Source of the DNA: Schizochytrium sp. CCTCC M209059
Lineage: Eukaryota; Sar; Bigyra; Thraustochytrida; Thraustochytriidae
Assembly: GCA_000818945.1 (NCBI GenBank)
Contig: KN805439.1
Location: 108,614 to 172,613 of the forward strand
Length of the DNA stretch: 64,000 nucleotides
Direction of reading: 5' to 3'
A program made the translations under genes and the position numbers. Shown here piece after piece: positions 1 to 8,823 of the stretch (the stretch's first letter is position 1; every line of letters begins with the position of its first letter). The notes under the pieces are model-generated. The model ran no database searches and was not told the DNA's origin. It saw nothing but the letters and a program-made list of their open reading frames with translations.

Positions 1-2212
1 CCAAAGGATCTCCCGGGTTCGACGAAGCTCGCATTGCCGCAAGCACAGCCTCTGTGTTCACAGCACGAACCTCTGCACACGAATAACCTTCGAGCTCCTG
101 CGCGAGCAAATCGAGATCCACACCAGGAGCCCATGGCGTACGCATGGTCTGGAAAATAGCGCGCCGATCTTCCTCGTTCGGAAGCGGCACGTGCACAGCT
201 GTACCAAGGCGACCTGGCCGTAAAAGTGCAGCGTCAAGAGCGTCCGCTCGACTACAGGCACCAAGCACAAGCAAACCTTGCTGCGTGTCAATGCCATCGA
301 GTTCGTTCAAGAAAGTGCCCAAAACCCGGTTGCTAGCCGCGCTCGTCTGCTGCAAACCACCAGTGCCCAGGTCTCGGCGCGTCGCAATGCTGTCGAGCTC
401 GTCAAAAAAGAGAATGCATGGCGCCGCGCGCCGCGCGCGTGCAAAAAGATCGCGAATGAGACGCTCGCTCTCGCCCACGTACTTGGAGACCAAGTCGGAC
501 GACTTGACACTGACAAAGTTACATGCCGCCATTTGGCCAAGTTTGTGCGCCAGGAGCGTCTTGCCGCATCCCGATGGACCATGCAGCAAGACGCCGGTCG
601 GAGACTGAGCCCCGAGACGCCGACTTGAGTCTGGCTGAAGCCATTGCCACTGAATCAGCTGGCGCAGCCGCTCTCGGACCTCCTTGTACCCTGCCAGCTC
701 TGGGAGCGCATTCGCCGCGCGCTGCGCTTCTTGAACATCCCCTGCAATTGCCAGCGCGCGAGGTCTTGTTGAGGCTGCACGCACAAGCATGGTTTCTACT
801 GACTCACGCTGTGGGTCCCAGCTTCGCGCCAAGAGCACAAAGTCACCGGCCATGAATCCAGCCGTACATTCCGCAAGAGAATCGATTGTCTCCTCGGTTG
901 AGCCATCGTGCAAGAAACCCCGCGCAAGAAAAGCCCGCTCTTCTCGTGACGGAACGTCGAGCAAGAGACGAAGTGGAAAAGCCGTCGCACTGCTTGTCGC
1001 AACCAGTCGTGGCGGAAGTCTGCTCACCCCTGAATCGGCACACGTGCCAACGACAAAAACGCGGCCACCTGCTGCGCCATCGCGCTGCAAGAGCATGCAA
1101 AGCCAGTCCACAACCCGTGTCCGGGCTTCTCGAGCCTCATCGTCACGCAGAGACACGATCGCGTCCAAATCATCTACCAAAATGACGTGCAAGTCTGCTG
1201 CACGAGGTCCCACTCGATGCGGAAGTGGCGATCGTCCAGCTTCAAGCAACAAGGAGGCGCAGTTCACGCCGGTAACATCAATGCTCTTCTCCTGCGTGGC
1301 ATACTTTGACCTCAAGCGTAGCTGAAGTTGCTCGAGACAAAAAGATTTTCCGGACCCAAGTGGTCCGCTCAGCAAAGCTCCACACGGCGCCATGGCATGC
1401 TTGCTCACACCAAGAGCGACAAGCTCTTCCAGGTCAGAAAGTAAGGATTTCATGGTATTTCCAAAGACGAGACCATTCAGGTCAAGGTGCATCGCAGCTG
1501 CCTCTTCCTCGACTTGAATATCGGAGCTGAAACGTAAGAAACCGGCCGTTTCTGATGTCACTCGCAAAACGACCAGCACGCCAAGCACGCGCACAAGATA
1601 TACAGCACTTGGGGCGATGTATAGCCCGCAAAGACGTCTCCGCACGGCTGCAGCTACGTTGACGTGTTCGAGTCCTGTGCGAGGTGGTATCGGTCTCCCG
1701 CGTGGCCCACTCAGAGCAAAACGAACGAATCCTAGCGGTTCTGCTGTCGCCGTTGCCAGCGATGGCTTTGCCCGTTTCTGCCATCGCACATGGACTTCAC
1801 CGAGGTCATTCTCCAGCCCTGTCGCAGCCGCAAGGGCCTCATCGACCACGATTGTCCTCTCTGGCACATTTTCGTCAAGCACGAGGCTACATGCTGTGGT
1901 CGGCGGGTCTTCGTTCTCTGGCAGTGTTGTCTCGGTCGTCTTGAAGATCAACACGGCCCCCGACAGCGCTTCGAGGGCCTTGTCGAGGCCCTTGATGGCG
2001 AGGTCTTCGTCGACGAGGTCTTCCTTGTCCTCAAGGTTGTTCTCGTTGTTGTTTCTGCTTGTGTCGCAGAGCTCACGTCGCGATGCGTGGTCTTCGTCGA
2101 GCAGCCTACGGGCCGTCTCGGGATGCACCCGCGCGACGTGCAAGAGCTGCGCGGGAGCACGGCCGCCGTTCGCCCGGCGCTCGAGACGGAGCCGCGCGAA
2201 AGCGGCCTCCAT
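1..2212 (-). CDS. tandem AAA+ ATPase (CDC48/PEX1/AFG2-like), 3' partial
   Basis: An open frame on the minus strand runs from ATG at 2210-2212 off the left edge, so the C-terminus is missing. It has two AAA+ modules. D1 has Walker A GPLGSGKS (near 1350) and a Walker B-like VDDLDAIV, but no obvious arginine-finger region. D2 has Walker A GPSGCGKT (near 570), Walker B ILFFDELDSIA and the second region of homology ending LLRPGRL, so D2 is probably the active ring. The roughly 280-residue N-terminal part is acidic and not recognised. Such type II ATPases unfold or extract proteins. The weak D1 recalls PEX1/PEX6 and SPATA5L1, but the exact orthologue cannot be fixed by eye. It is divergent from the LYRM7 gene, 230 bp away. 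The AAA+ call is secure; the subfamily is inference. Confidence 0.85.
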   Translation of the reverse strand, partial: MEAAFARLRLERRANGGRAPAQLLHVARVHPETARRLLDEDHASRRELCDTSRNNNENNLEDKEDLVDEDLAIKGLDKALEALSGAVLIFKTTETTLPENEDPPTTACSLVLDENVPERTIVVDEALAAATGLENDLGEVHVRWQKRAKPSLATATAEPLGFVRFALSGPRGRPIPPRTGLEHVNVAAAVRRRLCGLYIAPSAVYLVRVLGVLVVLRVTSETAGFLRFSSDIQVEEEAAAMHLDLNGLVFGNTMKSLLSDLEELVALGVSKHAMAPCGALLSGPLGSGKSFCLEQLQLRLRSKYATQEKSIDVTGVNCASLLLEAGRSPLPHRVGPRAADLHVILVDDLDAIVSLRDDEAREARTRVVDWLCMLLQRDGAAGGRVFVVGTCADSGVSRLPPRLVATSSATAFPLRLLLDVPSREERAFLARGFLHDGSTEETIDSLAECTAGFMAGDFVLLARSWDPQRESVETMLVRAASTRPRALAIAGDVQEAQRAANALPELAGYKEVRERLRQLIQWQWLQPDSSRRLGAQSPTGVLLHGPSGCGKTLLAHKLGQMAACNFVSVKSSDLVSKYVGESERLIRDLFARARRAAPCILFFDELDSIATRRDLGTGGLQQTSAASNRVLGTFLNELDGIDTQQGLLVLGACSRADALDAALLRPGRLGTAVHVPLPNEEDRRAIFQTMRTPWAPGVDLDLLAQELEGYSCAEVRAVNTEAVLAAMRASSNPGDPL

Positions 2213-2441
2213 GGCGCCGCGGACCACCCACCCACCTACCCACCCACCCACCTGCCGCCTATTGGTGCAGTTCTCGATCTACGACCACAACGTCGTGCCC
2301 GACCTCGTCGCGCGCGTGGAGCGAGCGAGCGAAGAAACGAGCGATCGAGCGAGGGCGCAGTGCGCAGAGCAGCGAAGCGGCTTTGCGCGCCAAGGCAGCC
2401 GAGAAAGAGATTGAGAGAGCTCTCTGGCTTGGGTTGGCAAG
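2213..2441. promoter_or_regulatory. divergent promoter region, AAA+ ATPase / LYRM7
   Basis: This 229-bp spacer separates two divergent start codons and must hold both promoters. It contains a CCCACCCACC-type run and a run of GAGC/GAAC tetranucleotides near 2325-2355. The same kind of run recurs before several other genes in the window. No TATA box is evident. Confidence 0.4.
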
Positions 2442-2819
2442 ATGCAAAAGGCCGCAGTCGTGCAGGGCTACAGGCGGCTGCTGCGCGCGCGCGCCAAGCT
2501 CTTCAACGGAGACGCGCGCGCGTTGCGGGAGTCGCAGGTCGCACTGCGAGCCGCCTTCGAGGTGAATCGCCACGAGGCAGATGCGAACCGCATCAATGAC
2601 ATGATCAAGGACATTGGCGAGGCCGAAGATATGATGCTCCACGGTCTCGTCCAGGCTCGCCTGAACGACCGCGGTAACTACGAAATGCAGGATGTCAAGC
2701 CCGTCGATCTTGGCAGCGGAGAATTTCAGCCCATCGACCCCGCAGAGCTCGAGGAGCAGCAGCGTGGAGACAGGTCTGGCATTATTAGCTCGAGCAAGGA
2801 CAAGCCCAGCTCAAACTGA
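2442..2819 (+). CDS. LYRM7: LYR-motif mitochondrial complex III assembly factor (LYRM7/MZM1)
   Basis: The 125-residue protein opens with a Complex1_LYR-type helix (GYRRLLRAR near residues 9-17, Phe 21) and ends its conserved core with VQARLNDRGNYE, a combination typical of LYRM7/Mzm1. Family members are matrix chaperones that bind the Rieske iron-sulfur subunit (UQCRFS1/Rip1) before it enters complex III. The length fits the family (about 105-125 aa). The acidic/Ser-rich tail after residue 90 is variable. The ATG at 2442 directly precedes the conserved helix; no separate transit peptide is seen. The gene is convergent with PAN3. Confidence 0.88.
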   Translation: MQKAAVVQGYRRLLRARAKLFNGDARALRESQVALRAAFEVNRHEADANRINDMIKDIGEAEDMMLHGLVQARLNDRGNYEMQDVKPVDLGSGEFQPIDPAELEEQQRGDRSGIISSSKDKPSSN

Positions 2820-3286
2820 TTTGCTCGATTGATCGACCGCCACTCGGCAAAGTGCAAGCGCTGCTTGTCTGGCCAGACCCAATGCACAGTCGCGATGCAT
2901 CTCCTTTTTCAAAAGTCGATGTGCTGTGCTTGTTAAACGCGCTCGTGAACCACCTCACCAAGTATTTACAGGATGAGGCCAACCAAGCGGAGAGTTTTCG
3001 TTTGACCACACCACGCCAGGATGCTGAGTGATGAAAGTAGTACACAATGAACACATTTGATGACGGGACACAAGTAAAAAGGAAGAAGAAGAAGAAAAAG
3101 AAAAAGAAAAAGAGGATAAAATGGGGGCATACATACCACCACTTGTTAGTAAAGAGGTCTGTTTTTTTTATTATTCTTGAATCTAGACGTTGACTTTTGT
3201 CCGCTGGATCCTTACATAAAAGGAACTCGTCTAGACCCGGGAGCAATCAGTTCGAAGGGTGAAAAAAAAATCAGGCTTATCTCACG
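2820..3286. other. convergent 3'-UTR spacer, LYRM7 / PAN3
   Basis: No coding signal is seen. A purine-rich GAAGAAG/AAAAAG run at about 3079-3117 is the only clear structure. The region presumably carries the two facing 3' UTRs. Confidence 0.5.
3079..3117. repeat. GAAGAA/AAAAAG purine run
   Basis: A short low-complexity run between the LYRM7 and PAN3 stops, of the type AGAAGAAGAAGAAAAAGAAA. Confidence 0.75.
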
Positions 3287-5170
3287 TCAGTACATTTGAT
3301 GATGCGCGTAGGGATTTGCGGCGGCGTGACCCGCAGCGGCAGCAGCGGCATACGGATTGCCGCTGCCCGCACCAGCCTGGTGAGCGTAGGTCATGTGGCC
3401 AGGATGCATCATGGGGCCGCGTCGGCCAGGCATGCCGCCCACGGCTGCAGCCTGCGCTGCCGCAAAGCCCTGTGCCGGCTTGGGTGGCCCACCCGCCATC
3501 TTGAGCTGAAAATACTGCGAGGAGCGGTGCGCCTCGTGCAACTCCACAAAGGCCTCGTCGATGCACTTGCGGACGTCTGCATAAGTGACCATGAGAATGG
3601 AGCGGCCGTCCCGGCTGTTGAGCAAGATCTTTTCCATGGAACCAACGTCTAGCTTTTGCAGACAAGTGACAATGTGACCGATATCCAGCCACGGCTTGCC
3701 GTCGTCTGTGGTTTGGTGAAAGACGTAGTCGCGGAAGAGCTTGATAATGTAGCGGTCGCCCGTCTCGGCCCATGACGCAGATTCAGACTTACCGTACTCG
3801 GGCCGCTCCGTGACGAGGTTGATCTTGAACAAGAGTCGATTCAGCCGGCTCGTTTCGAGCTGCTTGCACAGCTGTTCCTCCAAGGCGTCCGAGTGGCTAT
3901 ACATTTCGTCTAGCTCCGAAAGCAGCCCGCGCGAGCACAAACCCAACATGTCGTACACCGTGCAGGACTTGTGAAGCGGGAGCGCCACCATGGTGGTGAA
4001 CTCCTTCGAGTACCGCGACGAGACAAAGTCGACGGCATCCTGCCAGTTGTCCTTGACTTGCGTCGACATGCAGGCCAGCATAAGCATAAGCTTGGAGACG
4101 GCTTGAACATCCTCTAGTACGTGTTTGTCCTCGGTGTCGGAAAAAGGGCCCTCTACAATATGCATGAGTCCCGAGCACGCCACCCGGACCCGGTTCCGCC
4201 CGGTGAGAAGCACTGTATGCGGGGAAATGCCGCCCCGGAATGAAACCTTTTGCTCGTGCGTTGCGCGCAGCGCAGACAATAGCTGCACTGCCAAAGACCA
4301 CAAAATGTTTTCTGGCAGCGCGTTCGACATGCTTCGTGCGTTGACATAGTCGTGCAGGGTTTGCGCGCCTGGCCAGTAGTCATGTACCAAGAAGACCGCG
4401 CGCTGGTGCACAAACGCCTGGCGCAGAGGAACCACATTGGCGTGCCGTACACGCTTCCAGAGACCCACCGCCAGCTCGCAGCACTGCTCTAATGCCTGCA
4501 CATTGCGCATGTTGTCGATGCGCCGCAGCGCATACACGTGTCCGTCGCGACGGTTAACTACCTTGAAGACGCTTGTTGGATATCCGCACGATCCCGCGGC
4601 ACCGCGCGTCTTGCCCGGATCGTCGAGCGGGTTCACCAGGTTGAACCACTTGGGAACCTCCTTGTTGCGTGCGTCCGAGAGGGGCAGTCGTTTCATCGTC
4701 AGCTTGAGGCTGTGTGCAAAATACGAACGCAGATCGGGACTCATTTGCGTTGTGCCAAACGTCCTTCGCGGCGGCAGCGGTTCGCACGCCTTGCACTGAA
4801 GCCTCTCTGATTCAATCATGTACTGGCTTTGCTGCATCTCCATCTCGTGCTCTTGCTGTTCGCGTTGTTGTTGCTGCTGCTGCTGTTGCTGCTGTTGCTG
4901 CCCCTGGTGTTGCGGATGAAAGTAGGCCTGCTGGTGCTGCTGCTGGTGCTGCTGGTGCTGCTGATGTTGCTGTTGTTGATGATGATGGTGCACTTGGTTC
5001 ATGCCATCTTGGTCATCCGTGGACGGCAGCGACGAGGTCGCCGACAGGGACGTCGACCCGGAGAGCGGCACGAACGAAGGCGAGTCGCTCTTTGGCACAA
5101 AGGGCGCCGAGGTCGACCTGGGCACGAAGGACGCCGCCGAAGATTTGAGCGCTCCGGGCATTTCGTCCAT
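3287..5170 (-). CDS. PAN3: PAN2-PAN3 deadenylase regulatory subunit PAN3
   Basis: From ATG at 5168-5170 (MDEMPG) the protein has 627 residues. The order is an N-terminal region with three FVP motifs at residues 15, 24 and 33; a His/Gln-rich tract (about 75-130); a pseudokinase domain (SVFKVVNRRDGHVYALRRID, then LVHDYWPGAQTLHDYV); and the C-terminal coiled-coil/knob region (LLFKINLVTERPEYG, then the VFHQTTDDGKPWLDIGHIV block). This matches PAN3, which recruits PAN2 to poly(A)-binding protein to trim mRNA tails. The usual N-terminal CCCH zinc finger is not seen. The tail is Ala/Gly/Tyr/His-rich. The frame is open upstream to 5464, but that 98-residue Arg/Ala-rich extension looks like 5' UTR, so the later start is preferred. 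Confidence 0.93.
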   Translation of the reverse strand: MDEMPGALKSSAASFVPRSTSAPFVPKSDSPSFVPLSGSTSLSATSSLPSTDDQDGMNQVHHHHQQQQHQQHQQHQQQHQQAYFHPQHQGQQQQQQQQQQQQREQQEHEMEMQQSQYMIESERLQCKACEPLPPRRTFGTTQMSPDLRSYFAHSLKLTMKRLPLSDARNKEVPKWFNLVNPLDDPGKTRGAAGSCGYPTSVFKVVNRRDGHVYALRRIDNMRNVQALEQCCELAVGLWKRVRHANVVPLRQAFVHQRAVFLVHDYWPGAQTLHDYVNARSMSNALPENILWSLAVQLLSALRATHEQKVSFRGGISPHTVLLTGRNRVRVACSGLMHIVEGPFSDTEDKHVLEDVQAVSKLMLMLACMSTQVKDNWQDAVDFVSSRYSKEFTTMVALPLHKSCTVYDMLGLCSRGLLSELDEMYSHSDALEEQLCKQLETSRLNRLLFKINLVTERPEYGKSESASWAETGDRYIIKLFRDYVFHQTTDDGKPWLDIGHIVTCLQKLDVGSMEKILLNSRDGRSILMVTYADVRKCIDEAFVELHEAHRSSQYFQLKMAGGPPKPAQGFAAAQAAAVGGMPGRRGPMMHPGHMTYAHQAGAGSGNPYAAAAAAGHAAANPYAHHQMY

Positions 5171-6712
5171 CTTGTCCTTGCCCGCTGCGATCTCGCGCGG
5201 GAGGCTTCGGTCGTCTCCTGGCCCCTTCTCCTGCTCCCCGCCCCCGCGCGGGCTCGCGTCTGCCAGCCCCGCCCGCGGCCGAGCGGTGAGCGCAGCGCAG
5301 CTGTAGCGGCGCCGCGGCAAATGAAATGCACGGAGCCCAGGGCGCCTCTCCCTGCGCGCTGCGCGAGCCGCCGGGGCGCGGGCGCGGGCGCAGGCAGGCA
5401 GGCAGGAAGGCAGGTGGGAAAGAACGCGAGCGAGCGAGCGCGCGCGCAGGCAGGTCGCAGCCACCCGCCGGGCGACCGCGTGCGCGCGGCGTCCGGTCGC
5501 TCCAGATCGGTCTGCTTGCTGCGGCCGCTTTTTCCATGCCCTCCTTTTTCCCGCAGAGAGAGACGAGCAAAAGGTGGGCCTAGGTAGGGGCTACGACCCC
5601 GCTAGGCGGTGCCGGCGGCGAAGGCGCTGATGATCAGCGAGAGAGGAAGGGCACGGATGATGGAGAAGCGAGGCGAGGATGTGGAGGGATTTGAGATGAT
5701 GAGGTGAAGCGGAAGAATGAAGATTGGTCTTGTCGGCAGAGTAATCTTCAAGCTTACCGCCGAAGAGAGCCTCGAGCCTCGGAAGATGAAAGAATGAAGC
5801 GAGGCTTGCGATCTAGAAGAAGTGTAGGCCTTGAAGAAAGCTCTTGTAGTTCGAGGCCGGATGAATAGAAGGGGAAAGGGTGATGTCTTTATTAGCCCTG
5901 CATCTCATACTCTTTTCGAGAAAAGGCTGTAGAACGATGTTTGTCGAAATTTTCTAGTCAGATCGTCATTTTATCAATTGAGGTAAGAAAAATCATGGAC
6001 AAAGATGAGTTCCAAACAAATGATCTCCCCCAAGCAAAATTGCTTATGATCTGTTTACTATTGTGACAATGCATGAAGGATCGCATTTCTTGCTAGGCTC
6101 TACCGCGAACGAAAAATTATAGGGGTCACGCAATCGCAAGTGCGTGTTTATCTCTACTTTCATCATGTCATGTGAGGCCCCCATGCGTAAGAGGATCGCC
6201 ATAGCCAGATGGCCCCATAGAACCACTACCACCGCTGGAGGCAGTGCGCATGACATTCGCCAAACGGGTTTGCCAAATCAGAAAAGTGACCCATCCACGT
6301 CATTTAGTACGACTCGCCGGACGCGCCAGCTCGCGCAAGCCTTGTTGCAGATCGCAAAGCCCGAAAGAGAAACAATTCACGAGACTGCGCGGCGCCGAGG
6401 CCTCGCCGCAGAGACGCTCGGTGAGAGCGCGCGCGAGCGTGGCCCGGTCCGCAGCGCCTGAGGTGAGTGCAGTGGTGGCGACTTCCACTTCGGCCGTTCG
6501 TTCTCGCCCAACACAAGGAAACTTACTTGCAAGGGAAGGAAGACACAGATCAATTCCGCATTCCGCATCCCTTCCAACGCTCGAACTAAAAGCGCAAGTC
6601 AAGCCCGGGACCTTCGCGACAGCGCGCGCAGAGCGGCACGCGCGAGCGAGCGCAATAAGTGGCAGCCTTCAACGCTGGCAAAGAGTTCCCTCCCCAGGCG
6701 AGAGAAGGTAAG
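5171..6712. other. 1.5-kb divergent intergenic region, PAN3 / prenyl synthase
   Basis: No gene is supported. At 5380-5460 are GCAGGCAG and GAGCGAGC runs in the probable PAN3 5' leader. From 5600 to 5900 the plus strand is purine-rich with several GATGATG stretches. From 5930 to 6250 it is locally AT-rich. Open frames here are short and composition-driven. An unrecognised non-coding RNA cannot be excluded. Confidence 0.45.
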
Positions 6713-8134
6713 ATGCGTGGGGCAGCGACAAGAATCGCGAGACTTGGGACGCAGCGGGTCCAGGGGGCGACGCGTCCCATCTTCGTGCGGCGCGCGAGCA
6801 GCTCGACCGTGGACGGCCGCGACAAGGACGACGAACGAGGATCGACCGTGCAGCGCGTGGCGGCCTCGGATTCGACCGGCGACGATCGGCTGCGCAGGTG
6901 GGAAAAGAGACTCGAGCCCGCGCTCCAACTCGTCACGGCCCAGGTGGACGAAGCGCTACGCGAAATCAAAGAGCTGCGCACGAATGTGCCTACCTGGGTG
7001 AAGGCCATGGAAGCCGTGGAGAAGATTGCAATCTCAAAGCGCAAACATCTCTTTCGCCCTCAACTTGTGCTCCTCGGATTCGCCGCTGGCAGCGGCCAAG
7101 AAACCTGGGACTTTGCGCGCGATCTTCCAAAAGATCTGACGACATTTGCCGCTGGAGTTGAGCTCCAACACCTCTTTATGTTCGTGCATGATGATATGAT
7201 GGACAATGCTCGTACGCGACGCGGCCACGATACGGTGCACGTGGCGGTGGCCAAGAGCGGTCGCGACAGCAATGAGCAGACATCGCGATCCTCGTCTTCG
7301 GCTTCATCATTGCGGCCGAGCCCTCTGGATCCGAGCTCCGTACAATACCTCACGACGCTTGTAGGCGACGTGTTGCAGGCCAAATCCGCCGCGCTGCTCG
7401 CCTCTGGTGAGCGATCCATGTCATGCAAGGGCGGAACGGCGCTCCCGAGCGCCACCGAGATCGTCTTTGCAGGTGCCTTGCGAGCGGGTGCCGCTCAGTT
7501 TGACGATATCCTTGGCTGGGCCGGAATTGAGCGCACGCTATCGCTTGCTTCGCCGGACGCAAGCAGTGATAATGCCGCCTTTGATGCCGAAGTCTCGCTG
7601 ATGCTGCGTCAGGTCATGGACAAGGCCTCGTCTCACAGCTTTGCCGCGCCTCTTGTTGGTGGTCTTCGGCTTGGAGCACAGGTTCATCCGGTCACGTCTC
7701 TCGATGATCTCGAAGAGTGCTGTCTTCACTGGGCCGAGCATGCCGGTGCGGCCTTTCAGGCACTTGATGATGCGATGGATCTTGTACTCGATCCGCAAGA
7801 TTCTGGCAAGGACCGTCTTCAGGATTTCCAAGAAGGTAGGCTCTCGGTTCCTCTCTTTGTTCTTCGGCAAAAAGCCACGCCTGATGAATGGGACAGCGTG
7901 TTACAGATCTTTGCAGCCAAGGCTCTCATGACGCCCTCGGAGCGGCACATGCTGCTCAAGCTCGCAGGCAAATACCGTCTTGCTGAGGCTACACTCGATG
8001 TTGTCGACAAGGAGATCTATTTTGCAAAGACCTTTCATCCTTCCAGCGCCCCTTTGCTTGCTGAAGGCCTCGACGTCTTTCTCCACGGCCTCGCCAGGCT
8101 CTCTGCGTCTCTTCGCGAGAGACTCCAGCAATAA
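6713..8134 (+). CDS. trans-prenyl diphosphate synthase, probably mitochondrial
   Basis: The 473-residue protein carries both Asp-rich motifs of trans-isoprenyl diphosphate synthases: first motif HDDMMDNARTRRG (about residue 160) and second motif LDDAMDLVLD with GKDRLQDFQEGR just after (about 350-375). These bind Mg and the allylic/homoallylic diphosphates. A Phe at position -5 from the first DDxxD suggests a short-chain product (C15-C20), but this is inference. The ATG at 6713 gives an Arg/Ala/Ser-rich presequence (MRGAATRIARLG) typical of mitochondrial import; the frame upstream of it has only a GTG. Ser-rich and Ala-rich insertions make it longer than the usual 300-350 aa. It could equally be a polyprenyl synthase for ubiquinone. 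Confidence 0.88.
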   Translation: MRGAATRIARLGTQRVQGATRPIFVRRASSSTVDGRDKDDERGSTVQRVAASDSTGDDRLRRWEKRLEPALQLVTAQVDEALREIKELRTNVPTWVKAMEAVEKIAISKRKHLFRPQLVLLGFAAGSGQETWDFARDLPKDLTTFAAGVELQHLFMFVHDDMMDNARTRRGHDTVHVAVAKSGRDSNEQTSRSSSSASSLRPSPLDPSSVQYLTTLVGDVLQAKSAALLASGERSMSCKGGTALPSATEIVFAGALRAGAAQFDDILGWAGIERTLSLASPDASSDNAAFDAEVSLMLRQVMDKASSHSFAAPLVGGLRLGAQVHPVTSLDDLEECCLHWAEHAGAAFQALDDAMDLVLDPQDSGKDRLQDFQEGRLSVPLFVLRQKATPDEWDSVLQIFAAKALMTPSERHMLLKLAGKYRLAEATLDVVDKEIYFAKTFHPSSAPLLAEGLDVFLHGLARLSASLRERLQQ

Positions 8135-8823
8135 GAGAGATAGGCCTTCACTTCTTACTGCTCTTCTTGCTATGTATACCAACAGACAGACTCATCACTC
8201 ATCAGGCTTGGGCTTCGACCCGCCATCATTATCTATTTTCTTCGTAACGCCTCGACAGGTGGTCACCTACTTAGTTGGTCGGTTGGCCGACTAGCTTCAA
8301 CGACACGCTTTTTCAAAAGCGAACTAAAAAGTATCCGTTGGAGAAAGAAAGAAAGAAAGAAAAAAGAAAAAAGAAAAAAGAAAAACTTCGAACTACTCGA
8401 ATTTGGGCGGGCCCATCAGCAACGAAACCTGCAAGAATGGAAGAAACGTGAAGTCGTGTGCCAACGCGAAACGGTGACTTAAACTTGCTCACACACAACA
8501 TTATAGTCGTTTCGCTCAGTCGCCTTGTCCACCCCGTGCCAGCGGAGGAGACCTGAGCGAGCACATCCGTGTGAGCTCTCTTGCCTCAATAGCAAATACG
8601 ATTTTCCTTTTCTCGTACGCACCTGTGCGGGCGTCCGCGGACGCGCTGCATCAAGGACGCTCGGGCAGGCAAGCAATCACACGCTCAAAGACTCAAGTGA
8701 TTGAGTGAGTGCGCGAGCGAAGGAACGAACGAGCGAGGGATCTCGAGCGTGAAGACGCCAAAACCCTGACGAAATATCATTCTTGCCAAGACGTCTCTCT
8801 AGAAAAGACGAGAGAACGGCATT
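8135..8823. other. intergenic region with GAAA repeats
   Basis: No gene is seen. A GAAAGAAA/GAAAAAA run lies at 8340-8387. GAGCGAAGGAACGAACGAGCGAG-like tetranucleotides at 8709-8740 sit about 100 bp before the SLC44 start, probably in its promoter or 5' UTR. Confidence 0.45.

Noticed and set aside
1..2600. Plus-strand frames overlapping the AAA+ gene
   Set aside because: They are antisense to the minus-strand gene with clear Walker motifs.
5171..5464. A 98-residue N-terminal extension of PAN3
   Set aside because: Arg/Ala-rich composition like translated 5' UTR; the FVP region begins right after the Met at 5170.
5620..5720. Possible C/D snoRNA boxes (TGATGA-like and CTGA-like strings)
   Set aside because: The purine-rich DNA gives such strings by chance, and no paired terminal stem or proper spacing was found.
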